DNA of 64,000 nt, taken from NCBI GenBank assembly GCA_025153445.1, contig JANZNS010000003.1, positions 372,001-436,000 of the forward strand, read 5' to 3'. The notes beneath the pieces were generated by a model. It did not search any database, was not told the origin of the DNA, and saw nothing but the letters and a program-made list of their open reading frames with translations. Within the stretch, counting starts at the first letter, position 1. The number at the start of each line of letters is the position of its first letter. Below, piece by piece: positions 52,383-61,313 of the stretch. The position numbers and the translations under genes are program-made. This stretch comes from Marinobacter sp. BGYM27. GTDB taxonomy: Bacteria > Pseudomonadota > Gammaproteobacteria > Pseudomonadales > Oleiphilaceae.

Positions 52383-54521
52383 TTAAAAATCGACAGCATA
52401 CCCAAGCGTCACTGTTCGCCCTCTGCCTGTGAAGTAGTATTCATCACTTACCCGCGCAGCCTGTGAGTAATACGTGATGTAGTCTTTATCAGTCAGGTTC
52501 TCAATCCCCAGACTCACACGCCCTTTAGGCAACCGGTATGCCATGGATGCGTCCACCAGCGTGTAGCCATCGAACTCCAGTTCGGGATCATCAGTGCTGC
52601 GATCAAGGTAGTGGAACAGCTGCAAACGAGTGCTCAAACGACTCGTCCAGGCGCTGCTCCAGCCCGCCCGAATGGTATCTGGAGCGATATTAAGGCCCGT
52701 CAGATCAGTATCAACGGAACCGTCTCCATCGGTATCGGATTCACCTTCGGCATGGGTGTAACTCAGTGTCAGGTTGTGAGCGTCGCTCACTCGCGCTTCA
52801 CCACTGATCTCAACGCCCTTGATCTCAGTTTTTTCACGGTTTCCTACCCAGACCCCGTTAACCTCACTCAACCGTTCACCAAGATCGGAGTATGACTCGT
52901 AATAGCTGATCTCCAGCTTGTATCGATCCCAATTGAACCGAGTGCCGATCTCACGGTTATCCGTCACGATGGGTTCGAGCGTGAGAAGCGTATCGACGTC
53001 CTGGCCTGGGGTGTCGATTCCGCGCAGGACCCGGCCGACGTCCGGCATACCGAAACCTTCAGAGTAGTTGCCGTAAACCTGCGCCCAGTCCGTTACGTCA
53101 TATACCAGCCCGGCATTGAACAGGGTCTCCTCAAAATCCGGACTACCACCATTAACTGTCACGCCGTCTTGCGTAACATTGCTTCGATCAATCGTTTGAT
53201 AGGTGTCGACGTTTAGCTTGGCATACTCATGACGCGCACCACCATGGAACGTCAGGTTATCGGTAATGGCCAGATCACCCTGAAGAAACAACGCCAGATT
53301 GCGAAATTGCGATTCAGGCACATAAGTACGCCCGGTGTGGACCAGCACTTGTTCGGTTTCATCCTGAAGCACATCAAGGCCGGTTGTAAGAGTCAGGTGG
53401 TCATCGAACATACCATCCCTTACAAGCGTAAACTTGCCCCCGATCTTGTCTGACTTATTACGCGTCTGGTCATACTGCGTATCGTTATTGCCGTCCAAAT
53501 AGGGAAAGAAAGGTGTTGTTGCAAACTGCGCGCGGAACGTCTGGCTGTATAGCTGGGCATCGAGTTGATTGCCATACCAGTCCCCATGGCTATACGACAG
53601 ACGAGCAGTAGTGACTTCGTTGTATCCGGGATCGCCAACTGGCGTGCCTTTCTCCGCCGTCGTCGGAATACCTGCATCCCGGTCACCCACAACCGGGATG
53701 TAATCCCCGTTTCCTTCAAGCTCGAAGTGATTCACAAAGAACTCAACATTCTGTTCGTCATCAATCCAGTAGCCCAGCTTCGCCAATACGTCATAACTGG
53801 TCGAGTTTTGAATCTCACCCGGATAAGCAATCCCGACCAGCTCATCATTCCCGTCATAGTAGACACCGCGTTCCTGAATAGTGGCGCCGGCGAGATAATC
53901 CCACTTCCCCTTTTGTCCGCTGAGTCGATAGTTCGCCTTGTAGCCAAGGCCATCTGACTGAACGTCGTCGTCAGTTGTCATCTGAACTTCGGCATGCTGG
54001 TTAAATGTGTCGGTGCCAGGCCGCTTCGTGACGAAGTTGATGATCCCTCCAGTCGCGCCCAGACCATGCTCAGCACTGGCGCCGTAGATAACCTCAATTC
54101 GCTCAACCATGCTCAAATCAATTGTGTAACTGGAACGGGCACTGTCCCTTAGGGGATTCGACTGGGGTACGCCATCAATCAGGAACTGGGCGGTGCGTCC
54201 GCGCAGCGTCTCGCCGGCGTTGGACATTTTTTGCCGACTGGGTGAGTACGAAGGGATCAGATTGCTCAGCACCTGGCCGGGATCGCTGGTGATCGCCAGT
54301 TGCTGTTCAATATCCTCGCGGGTGATGATCTTCACCTTCTGCGGTGTTTCACCCTCAACACTTTTATTTCGTGTGGCAGATACCACAATCGGTGCCAGAT
54401 TGGTTGCAGAGGTGCCAGTTTCGGAAAAGGCGGTGGAGGGCAAAAATCCAGACATGAAGGGCGCTAACCAGAGAATTCGCAGCTTCGGTACAGCAGTCAT
54501 CTTTATTCTGTTCCTTATCAT
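52383..54521 (-). CDS. TonB-dependent ferric-siderophore receptor
   Basis: 712 aa. Signal peptide ends near AFSET (residue 34); the internal ATG at 54500 is an alternative start. TonB box-like APIVVSATRN, plug domain (GQVLSNLIPSYSPSRQKMSN; FLIDGVPQSNP; VERIEVIYGASAEHGLGATG; GGIINFVTKRP), then a 22-strand barrel ending GRGRTVTLGYAVDF with C-terminal Phe and the terminal YSQAARVSDEYYF segment. The siderophore is not identifiable by eye; FhuA/FoxA-like receptors carry similar plugs. A Fur-like site precedes it. Confidence 0.9.
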   Translation of the reverse strand: MIRNRIKMTAVPKLRILWLAPFMSGFLPSTAFSETGTSATNLAPIVVSATRNKSVEGETPQKVKIITREDIEQQLAITSDPGQVLSNLIPSYSPSRQKMSNAGETLRGRTAQFLIDGVPQSNPLRDSARSSYTIDLSMVERIEVIYGASAEHGLGATGGIINFVTKRPGTDTFNQHAEVQMTTDDDVQSDGLGYKANYRLSGQKGKWDYLAGATIQERGVYYDGNDELVGIAYPGEIQNSTSYDVLAKLGYWIDDEQNVEFFVNHFELEGNGDYIPVVGDRDAGIPTTAEKGTPVGDPGYNEVTTARLSYSHGDWYGNQLDAQLYSQTFRAQFATTPFFPYLDGNNDTQYDQTRNKSDKIGGKFTLVRDGMFDDHLTLTTGLDVLQDETEQVLVHTGRTYVPESQFRNLALFLQGDLAITDNLTFHGGARHEYAKLNVDTYQTIDRSNVTQDGVTVNGGSPDFEETLFNAGLVYDVTDWAQVYGNYSEGFGMPDVGRVLRGIDTPGQDVDTLLTLEPIVTDNREIGTRFNWDRYKLEISYYESYSDLGERLSEVNGVWVGNREKTEIKGVEISGEARVSDAHNLTLSYTHAEGESDTDGDGSVDTDLTGLNIAPDTIRAGWSSAWTSRLSTRLQLFHYLDRSTDDPELEFDGYTLVDASMAYRLPKGRVSLGIENLTDKDYITYYSQAARVSDEYYFTGRGRTVTLGYAVDF

Positions 54522-54576
54522 TTAAGACGTGTGGCGCAACCCAAGTAACAACCATGGACACGCAAACGCCAGTCTA

Positions 54577-54597
54577 AATGATAACCATTACCATTTT
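54577..54597. promoter_or_regulatory. Fur-box-like site upstream of the TonB-dependent receptor
   Basis: AATGATAACCATTACCATTTT contains hexamers close to GATAAT and ATTACC in the order seen in Fur boxes. It is 56 bp upstream of the receptor start (54521, minus strand). Confidence 0.6.
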
Positions 54598-54861
54598 CAA
54601 TTGAATGATTACCTGCTGGTGCTCATGTAGCAGGATAAGCCCGGTTAGGCTAGCGTCATAACGCCCCCCTGACATCGCGAAATCAAACATCCAAAATACG
54701 TCGCTTTTTGATCCAACAAATGCTGGAGATTTACCTTAATCCATACAATACTGGAATTTCCAACTTGGGTTTAAGAAAGCAAGTGAGCGCATATGCTTGC
54801 TTTGTTAGTTTTACCTATCGCGTTGGCCTAATCTCGTTCTCGCAAATTACGTAGGGAGAAG

Positions 54862-55338
54862 ATGATGCCAAGCACCACGACAATTTCCTTTGACGATATC
54901 TCCAACGACCCCGGTGTGGCAGTGCCAGCCGGATATGAAGGTTTTAACTGGACGGGTTATGACCCCATTACAGAAAGTTTTGGGGGTGACGTACACACTG
55001 CTTCTGGCGGTCAATCACAAGCGCCTGGTAAACACTCACTCAAGGGACTCGGCTTTAAAATGACGTCCGCCTCTGGCAGCAAATTCGAGGTGCACAGCGC
55101 CATTATTGCAGCGGATAGCGGGTTTTCCGACAATGGGGCCGCCGCCATGGACGTCACTTTGATCGGTCGCGTATCAGGAAATGAAGTTTTCCGAAAAATA
55201 TTAAATCGCTCAACGGGGTACGACCAGGGGCCTACCGAAGTTAAGATAGACTGCAAAGATGTTGATGAATTTGAGTTTATTGCCTCGGCAGCGGAAGCAT
55301 TTGACGTCGACAATGTGAAAGTAACCATCGGTGAGTAA
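54862..55338 (+). CDS. Orphan beta-rich acidic protein, unknown function
   Basis: 158 aa; two consecutive ATGs follow GGGAGAAG, and the second (54865) has the better spacing. No signal peptide or membrane helix is visible. TISFDDISNDPGVAVPAGYE, GFNWTGYDPITESFGGDV and the end EFIASAAEAFDVDNVKVTI give a beta-sandwich look reminiscent of secreted PEP-CTERM-type repeat domains, but the protein has no sorting tail. Acidic (Asp/Glu-rich). It sits between the receptor gene (divergent) and the cyclase gene (convergent). Not recognised; possibly secreted by a leaderless route. Confidence 0.6.
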   Translation: MMPSTTTISFDDISNDPGVAVPAGYEGFNWTGYDPITESFGGDVHTASGGQSQAPGKHSLKGLGFKMTSASGSKFEVHSAIIAADSGFSDNGAAAMDVTLIGRVSGNEVFRKILNRSTGYDQGPTEVKIDCKDVDEFEFIASAAEAFDVDNVKVTIGE

Positions 55339-55522
55339 TTCACCGTTAATCGCGTCCAGACGCGCAGGTAGTCGCTGGATCGATACACTTAAACGAAGTG
55401 GTCGGGGTTATTGAGCGTCGATTAACGGGAACCGGTTTTGTTGGATCTAGCGAATTGACAGCCGGGATTTTGGCTTGAGTCCACGCCACCGTAATCAGCC
55501 AGCAGGCAATGCTTCAGTAACA

Positions 55523-56863
55523 TCAACCCGCCCCCTTCAGACCGCGCTTCATCCCATACATAGCGGCATCGGCACTGCGTAACAGGCACTCGGCGTCAGT
55601 GCCGTCATCGGGATAAAGCGCGGTGCCAATACTAAACACGGCCGAAAAGCTGTGCCCATTGAACGCTATAGGGGTGGCCATCACATCGCGAATTTTCTGT
55701 ACTGTTGTGGCGACTGATTCCGGGTCGTTAATGCCTGTCAGCAGTATCGTAAATTCGTCGCCCCCCATCCGGGCCACGGTATCGGATGCCCGCGTGCACT
55801 GTTCAAGCCGACGCGAGACCTCACACAATATGCGATCACCTGCCTCGTGACCGCAGGTATCGTTTATTCGCTTGAAACCATTGAGATCCAGATACAGAAG
55901 CGCCACCTGCCCCTCGTCTCGCTGAGCCACGCGGAGCGCTGTTTCCAACCGGTCGTAGAATAACGGGCGATTGGTTAGCCCGGTGAGCGCATCATGATGA
56001 GCAATAAACCGCAGGTCTTCTTCTGCCTTTTTACGTTCGATGACTGTTGAAATCTGGGTCGCCACAAAATCCAGCAGGTCCCGATCCTCTTCAGTGTAAT
56101 GCTCAGCTGCCGACTGGCTCTCGATAACCACCGCGCCCAGGCAACGACCGCCCGACACCAGAGGTACGCCCAACCAGTTAGCCTCTTCAGGTCGTTGCAC
56201 CACTGCTCCACCCTGACCGGGGCGCAACACATCACGAGTGGCCAGCAAAGACCGGCCCGATCCGATCACTTCAGCAATCGCTGTGCCTGCCTGCAGCGGC
56301 CCTTCCATCCATGCAAACACCCGGTCTTTTGGGGCGTAAGGATACGACAGCGCGTCATTGGCAAAGTCGTAGAACGTCACATAAAGATCATCTGTCGACA
56401 GCAGTTCACCGACGACCTGGTGAACTTCCTGACACAGTGACCGCAGGCTTTCAGTCACATGCGCTGCCTGAGAAATACGGTACAGAGCGTCCCGCATTTG
56501 ATCCGCCTGCCGCAGCTTTGTCACATCCCGCGCCACTGCGATACGGACTTTGTTTTCCGCTGACCAGCGGGCCGACCACAAGACATGGACGATCTTGCCT
56601 TCTTTGTGCAGATAACGGTTTTCGAAATCGATATGGGAGTTGCCGCTCATAACTGCCTTGGCAGCCTCCAGCGTGCGCTCCAGATCTTCTGGATAAACAA
56701 GGTCCATCAACTGGGTGCCAACTAACTCTTCCGGAGTGTAGCCCAGCATGCCCTCGCACGCGTCACTGATAAAAGCGACGTTCCCGGCCTCATCCACAAC
56801 GACGATAAGATCGAGAACAAGGTTCAATAGTTTGGGAAATAGTGCTTCAAGATCGACAGGCAT
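55523..56863 (-). CDS. PAS-GAF-GGDEF diguanylate cyclase
   Basis: 446 aa, no membrane helices. PAS domain about 10-120 (NVAFISDACEGMLGYTPEEL, plus PAC-like RIAVARDVTKLRQA), GAF domain about 125-275 (DDLYVTFYDFANDALSYPY; GAVVIESQ), GGDEF domain about 285-446: signature MGGDEF (367-371) with the RASD inhibition site at 358-361, exactly five residues upstream. It synthesises cyclic di-GMP, with feedback inhibition predicted, in response to a cytosolic ligand. Single gene. Confidence 0.9.
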   Translation of the reverse strand: MPVDLEALFPKLLNLVLDLIVVVDEAGNVAFISDACEGMLGYTPEELVGTQLMDLVYPEDLERTLEAAKAVMSGNSHIDFENRYLHKEGKIVHVLWSARWSAENKVRIAVARDVTKLRQADQMRDALYRISQAAHVTESLRSLCQEVHQVVGELLSTDDLYVTFYDFANDALSYPYAPKDRVFAWMEGPLQAGTAIAEVIGSGRSLLATRDVLRPGQGGAVVQRPEEANWLGVPLVSGGRCLGAVVIESQSAAEHYTEEDRDLLDFVATQISTVIERKKAEEDLRFIAHHDALTGLTNRPLFYDRLETALRVAQRDEGQVALLYLDLNGFKRINDTCGHEAGDRILCEVSRRLEQCTRASDTVARMGGDEFTILLTGINDPESVATTVQKIRDVMATPIAFNGHSFSAVFSIGTALYPDDGTDAECLLRSADAAMYGMKRGLKGAG

Positions 56864-57006
56864 ACGTCAGTTTTACCCGTAAAGTGCTTCGGAGTCGGCC
56901 TGCTTTCCTACACTGCGCAGAAGAGCCTGTATTAAAAACTTTAGCAGAAAGTCTACGCAGGAAGCCGAACAGATTTCTTTAGACATCCCGATCCATGCCT
57001 ACAAGG

Positions 57007-57912
57007 TTAGTGTGGCAGCGAGCAAAGCCCGCCCGGAACGTTCAATACCCAGTCACGAATGGCGAGAATCGTTGGATCCAGCTGCCGATTTTCCGGATAA
57101 ACCAGATAAAACGGCTTACCTTCAAGCTCTGGACCGAAAGGCTGTACCAGCCGCCCTTCTGCCAACTCATCCTCAATCAACTGTCGGCTCATTAACGCCA
57201 CGCCCTGACCACCAATAGCAGCGGAGATGGCGTGGGTCTCATCGGAGAAGATGAGTCCGGCACTCACATCCAGCCCCGGCACCTGCGCCTGCTTTTGCCA
57301 GCCGGTCCAATCCACGGGCGACACCGACGCTACCTGGGGGCGGAAGTGAATCAGTGAGTGTTTCGGAAGGTCTGCCACATTGTGCAGCTCCAGGTGAGGG
57401 CTGCAGGCTGGAACGAACGTGTTATCAAACAGTTTCTCTGCCACCACCCCCGGCCAGCTCCCATCGCCATAGCGAATCGCAAGATCTGCCGTCACCCCAT
57501 CCAGTGCCGCCACCTCATGAGAAGCATGGAAGCGCAGGTCAATGCCCGGATGCGAGTCCCTCAACATACACACCCAGGAAAGCAACCACCGAACGGCGAC
57601 TGCTGGTGTCGTGGAGAGCGTAACTGACTGGCGCGTTGGCGTCGTTTTCAAGCGATCAACAACGTTGCTGATGTTATCGAACGACATTTCCAGCACTTGT
57701 TGCAACTCTCGCCCCTGAGGCGTCAATTCAAGCTGGCGTGGTTTGCGCACAAACAGCGACACTCCCAACGCCTCTTCCAGACTCCGGATCTGGTGACTGA
57801 TGGCGGTGGCGGTCACAGAAAGCTCTTGCGCAGCGTGTTTGGCGCTCTCATGGCGGGCAGCAGCTTCGAAAGCCCGCAGGGCAGACAAAGAAGGTAAGCG
57901 ACGAGCACTCAT
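57007..57912 (-). CDS. LysR-family regulator (GcvA-like)
   Basis: 301 aa. Winged helix: RLPSLSALRAFEAAARHESA, AAQELSVTATAISHQIRSLE, EALGVSLFVRKPRQLELTPQ, the GcvA/AmpR-like subtype. The substrate-binding domain follows (VTLSTTPAVAVRWLLSWV; DLAIRYGDGSWPGVVAEKLF; GQGVALMSRQLIEDELAEG). It is divergent from the azoreductase-like gene, sharing a 123-bp promoter region with candidate operators, so likely its regulator. Confidence 0.88.
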   Translation of the reverse strand: MSARRLPSLSALRAFEAAARHESAKHAAQELSVTATAISHQIRSLEEALGVSLFVRKPRQLELTPQGRELQQVLEMSFDNISNVVDRLKTTPTRQSVTLSTTPAVAVRWLLSWVCMLRDSHPGIDLRFHASHEVAALDGVTADLAIRYGDGSWPGVVAEKLFDNTFVPACSPHLELHNVADLPKHSLIHFRPQVASVSPVDWTGWQKQAQVPGLDVSAGLIFSDETHAISAAIGGQGVALMSRQLIEDELAEGRLVQPFGPELEGKPFYLVYPENRQLDPTILAIRDWVLNVPGGLCSLPH

Positions 57913-57942
57913 AACTGAAATTGTCTCATCTATAAGTGAAAG

Positions 57943-57954
57943 AAATGATCATTT
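57943..57954. promoter_or_regulatory. Palindrome AAATGATCATTT in the LysR/azoreductase gap
   Basis: A perfect 12-bp palindrome 31 bp upstream of the LysR start and 82 bp upstream of the azoreductase ATG. A second imperfect dyad, ATGAATTCAACTCAT, lies at 58003-58017. LysR regulators usually bind dyads (T-N11-A) in such gaps. The match is unproven. Confidence 0.4.
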
Positions 57955-58035
57955 GCCGCTCAATTAAGCGCGGCGATAAGCTGAGTTTGCTGTCAATTAC
58001 AGATGAATTCAACTCATATATTAAGGAGAGATAAG

Positions 58036-58740
58036 ATGCCTCATATCCTGCAAATCGATGCCAGCGCACGCCCGGGCTTTGCCGGTACAGATGAACACGG
58101 GTCCCACAGCCGCAAACTTACCCATCTATTCGTTAGCGAGTGGCAAAAACGGCATCCAAAAGATACCCTTACCAAACGGGATGTGGGCTTAAATCCACCA
58201 TCGTTCATTACCCGGGACTGGATTCAATCCGCATTCACATCTTCGGAAAATCAGGAACCCTGGATGACGAAGATCCTGGCCGAAAGCGACCAATTGATTG
58301 ACGAACTCATCGTCGCGGACATTCTGGTGATTGGCGCGCCGCTGTATAACTTCGGCATGCCCGCAGCGCTAAAAGCCTGGGTCGACCTGGTGGTGCGCAT
58401 GGGCCGTACAGTGGACTACGATCCCACCACACCGGAGGCTCCTTTCACTCCGCTGCTTGCAGACCGGCCGCGCCACGCGATTATCCTTTCCTCCCGGGGA
58501 GGAGCTGGTTTTGGCCCGGGCCAGGCATTGGCCCACATGAATCACCTTGAACCCGGCTTGACGACTGTGCTCGAATTTATCGGCATCACCAATGTCCATC
58601 AGATTGCCGTGGAAGATCAGGAAGCAGGAGGTGAGCTACTCGCCGCATCCGTCGCGGATGCGGAACGTCAGGTGGGAGAGCTGGTGACAGCGCTACAAGC
58701 AGCCTTTCAGGTCGCGCCCGAACCCGAGATGGCGTGCTGA
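58036..58740 (+). CDS. azoR: FMN-dependent NADH-azoreductase (AzoR family)
   Basis: 234 aa from the ATG after AAGGAGAG; an ATG 33 bp upstream is unsupported. Flavodoxin-like fold: ILQIDASARPGFAGTD (phosphate loop), SRKLTHLFVSEWQKRHP, VIGAPLYNFGMPAALKAWVD (isoalloxazine contact), VRMGRTVDY and ILSSRGGAGF. It reduces azo dyes and quinones with NADH. Slightly longer than E. coli AzoR (201 aa) because of its tail. Probably controlled by the divergent LysR regulator. Confidence 0.87.
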   Translation: MPHILQIDASARPGFAGTDEHGSHSRKLTHLFVSEWQKRHPKDTLTKRDVGLNPPSFITRDWIQSAFTSSENQEPWMTKILAESDQLIDELIVADILVIGAPLYNFGMPAALKAWVDLVVRMGRTVDYDPTTPEAPFTPLLADRPRHAIILSSRGGAGFGPGQALAHMNHLEPGLTTVLEFIGITNVHQIAVEDQEAGGELLAASVADAERQVGELVTALQAAFQVAPEPEMAC

Positions 58741-58871
58741 GATTTCGGCAAGCAACGACGCTCTTCCTGTCCCACCGATATTGGCGGCAACGCAACCGTA
58801 TGTTCGTTGCCGCACAGGACTGGGCTGAAGAGCAGACAATACGAAATCGCCGGCCACCAGACCCGACGTGT

Positions 58872-60041
58872 TTATGCCGCCCGCGCAGAACCGTCACCGG
58901 CCTGAACCGATTGCTCGAAATCCTTGGCCGACAACTGCCACTCTTCGCCCTCATAATAAGCTCGCACTCGCGGGTTCATCACTCGAAACCAAAGTGGTGG
59001 AATGAGCGCCAGCACATACATACCGGCGTATCCCGTCGGCAACTGAGGTGCACCATCGTAATGACGCAACACCTGATAACGCCGGCTCGGGAAGGCGTGG
59101 TGATCCGAATGCCGCTGCAAGTGAAACAGCCCCATATTGGTGACCAGATAGTTGCTGTTCCAGGAGTGTGCGGGCGTGGTGCGTTCGTACCGTCCGTTCG
59201 CGAGTTTGCGGCGGTGTAAACCGTAGTGCTCCACGTAGTTGATAATCTCCAGCGTGGTGAAGCTCATCCAACTAACGCCCAGATAAAAAGCCAGCCCGGC
59301 CCAACCAAACATTCCGAAGGCCGTCAAAGCAAATCCAACACTCACGGCATTCCACCAGATCAGTTCATTACGCCAGTGCAGGGCCGGCAGGCCCAGACGG
59401 GACAGGCGCACGGCTTCCAGCTTCCAGGCATTGCGCACGTTGTGGAGATAAGCCCGTGGCAAAAAGTGGTAAAGGCTCTGCCCGTAACGGGACGACGAGG
59501 CATCTTCCGGCGTGGAGACCGTGACATGATGACCTCGCACATGCTCTACCTTGAAACCGGCGTAGCAAACCGAGGCGTATAACAAACCTCCGGCCGACCG
59601 CTCAAGTCGACTGCGGCGATGAATCAGTTCATGCCCGACATTGATCGAGAGGATGGCACTGACAATACCGCAAGAGAGGATCCAGCCGACCTGCCCTGCC
59701 AGTGAAAACTGAGCCGTATTGGCAAACACCCAGGCGCCAAACGCAAGCACGGCGAGTTGCGCCGGGACCGCCATCAGCGTCAGGAATGCATACCAGCGCT
59801 GCCCCGACAGCAGCTTCACCTCGGATTCGGACGGGTTAGATGCATCGGTTCCGACCAGGTGATCAACAATCGGCAAAATGCCGAAAATTACAAACAGCGG
59901 CCACCAGGCATACAGGTCCCAGTGCCCCGAAGACTGCATGCTCTGCCAGGCGTTGTATGGCAGCAAAGCCACTGCAAACACCAGCAGGAACAGCGCCTTT
60001 TTCAAAGTAATCATGACTCGCGAAGGCAGCCTGGAAAACAT
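58872..60041 (-). CDS. alkB: Alkane 1-monooxygenase (AlkB-type membrane di-iron hydroxylase)
   Basis: 389 aa, ATG with AGGTGATGT. About six helices and the histidine boxes HELIH (137-141), EHVRGHH (166-172), NYVEHYG (268-274) and LQRHSDHHA (308-316, the AlkB signature). It hydroxylates medium/long-chain n-alkanes at the terminal carbon using rubredoxin electrons; no rubredoxin gene is adjacent. It is divergent from an AraC-family gene, sharing a 138-bp gap with TGACAG/CTGTCA repeats. It converges with azoR (131-bp gap). Confidence 0.9.
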   Translation of the reverse strand: MFSRLPSRVMITLKKALFLLVFAVALLPYNAWQSMQSSGHWDLYAWWPLFVIFGILPIVDHLVGTDASNPSESEVKLLSGQRWYAFLTLMAVPAQLAVLAFGAWVFANTAQFSLAGQVGWILSCGIVSAILSINVGHELIHRRSRLERSAGGLLYASVCYAGFKVEHVRGHHVTVSTPEDASSSRYGQSLYHFLPRAYLHNVRNAWKLEAVRLSRLGLPALHWRNELIWWNAVSVGFALTAFGMFGWAGLAFYLGVSWMSFTTLEIINYVEHYGLHRRKLANGRYERTTPAHSWNSNYLVTNMGLFHLQRHSDHHAFPSRRYQVLRHYDGAPQLPTGYAGMYVLALIPPLWFRVMNPRVRAYYEGEEWQLSAKDFEQSVQAGDGSARAA

Positions 60042-60050
60042 ACATCACCT

Positions 60051-60076
60051 CTGTCAGTAAATGTCGTTTTTGACAG
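60051..60076. promoter_or_regulatory. Inverted repeat CTGTCA/TGACAG near the alkB start
   Basis: CTGTCA (60051-60056) and TGACAG (60071-60076) form an inverted pair with a 14-nt spacer, 10 bp upstream of the alkB start. Same half-sites as the palindrome at 60119-60134. Confidence 0.45.
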
Positions 60077-60118
60077 GCCCACTTTGAGCGAATGCGTTAG
60101 GGCCTGCAGGTTGCCAAT

Positions 60119-60134
60119 TGACAGATTGCTGTCA
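60119..60134. promoter_or_regulatory. Palindrome TGACAG-N4-CTGTCA between alkB and the AraC gene
   Basis: TGACAGATTGCTGTCA is a perfect inverted repeat (6-bp arms, 4-nt spacer) 78 bp upstream of alkB and 46 bp upstream of the AraC-type start. With the inverted pair at 60051-60076 it gives four half-sites in the gap, consistent with a shared operator. Confidence 0.5.
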
Positions 60135-60179
60135 TTTTCAGACACTGATTCAAACAAACAAAACAATAAAGGCCCGGCG

Positions 60180-61196
60180 ATGGACACCCCGCAAATGCAG
60201 GCCTCAACGGCTGCGCGCTACATCCACAGCCTGTGCCAATTGCTCGCCCAAGCCGGCGACCCCGTTGATCATTTGCTCGACGGCACCGGGCTGAGCACTG
60301 AAGCACTTCAGAGCCCGGGTCGGTATGTTCATCATGATGCCCTTGACCGGTTCCTGCTGAATGTGGAGCAACAAACCCGTGAAAAACAGCCGGGTGTCCT
60401 GCTGGGCCATCATCTTAATATCAGCGCGCACGGTGCCGCCGGTTATGCGGGCCTGACCACTGCCAATGCAGGCAAAGCCATAGAAGTCGCCATTCGCTAC
60501 TTCCCGCTTATCACCTCACTGGTAACACTGGACCTCAATCGCACCGGGAGTTGCGCCCAACTCCAGATCATCCCGGCACCCGGCATCTCGTCACGCACTG
60601 AACAATTTATACTGCATACCTTGCTGGCCAGCTTCGACGTAATGGGGCGTTTTCTGGTGGGTGATCTGAAGCTGGAAGCGGCCCTGACATGCTCTGAGCA
60701 GAAAGAGCTGAGAGCGCGCCTCAGCCCGGCCATCCATGACATTGTGTTCGATCAGCCAGATGCCTTTTTTTCGATCCCCGAAACACAGCTCGAGGTGCCA
60801 TTTGCGCTTGCAGACCAGAGCGCTCACGAGCGGGCCATCGAACAGTGCGAGCGAGAGCTCAAGTCGCTTAACAACCAGAGAAGTCTGGCAGGACGATTGC
60901 TCGAACTGCTAACCCAAGACTCTGCCCCGATGCGTAATCAGGAGGCCATCGCCGCTCAGCTCGGCATGTCATCTCGCACATTGCACCGACGACTGCAAAG
61001 TGAGAGCGCCAGTTTTCGCGACCTGGTGCAAACCGCACGCATGACGCGAGCCAAACACTATCTGGTGAATGACCGGTTTAGCGTGACTGAAACGGCCTAT
61101 CGGCTGGATTACCAGGATTCGGCCAATTTCACCCGGGCCTTTCGAAAAGCAACGGGGATGACGCCTTCGGAGTATCTGCGTCAACAGAACGCCTGA
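60180..61196 (+). CDS. AraC-family regulator, likely alkB activator
   Basis: 338 aa from the ATG after AAAGG; a long in-frame extension back to 59757 is antisense to alkB and unsupported. N-terminal arabinose-binding-like domain (about 20-215: LLDGTGLSTEALQSPGRYVH; GAAGYAGLTTANAGKAIEVA) as in OruR/ArgR-type AraC members. C-terminal HTH pair: EAIAAQLGMSSRTLHRRLQS and FSVTETAYRLDYQDSANFTR, AFRKATGMTPSEYL. AraC-type regulators control alkB genes in several oil degraders (AlkR). A hydrocarbon or fatty-acid ligand is inferred. Confidence 0.85.
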   Translation: MDTPQMQASTAARYIHSLCQLLAQAGDPVDHLLDGTGLSTEALQSPGRYVHHDALDRFLLNVEQQTREKQPGVLLGHHLNISAHGAAGYAGLTTANAGKAIEVAIRYFPLITSLVTLDLNRTGSCAQLQIIPAPGISSRTEQFILHTLLASFDVMGRFLVGDLKLEAALTCSEQKELRARLSPAIHDIVFDQPDAFFSIPETQLEVPFALADQSAHERAIEQCERELKSLNNQRSLAGRLLELLTQDSAPMRNQEAIAAQLGMSSRTLHRRLQSESASFRDLVQTARMTRAKHYLVNDRFSVTETAYRLDYQDSANFTRAFRKATGMTPSEYLRQQNA

Positions 61197-61313
61197 CATC
61201 GCAACGGCTTGATCTGATATTGTCCAACCCGCCAGTTCACGGCAATGCAAAATCATGGCGTTTACGGAAAGCTGCCCGCCAGTCACCATTGTTATCAACA
61301 GGAATCGACCTTC

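Noticed and set aside
59757-60179. N-terminal extension of the AraC-type regulator
   Set aside because: The extension lies antisense to alkB, has no ribosome site and no protein-like composition; the ATG at 60180 has AAAGG and starts a complete AraC protein.
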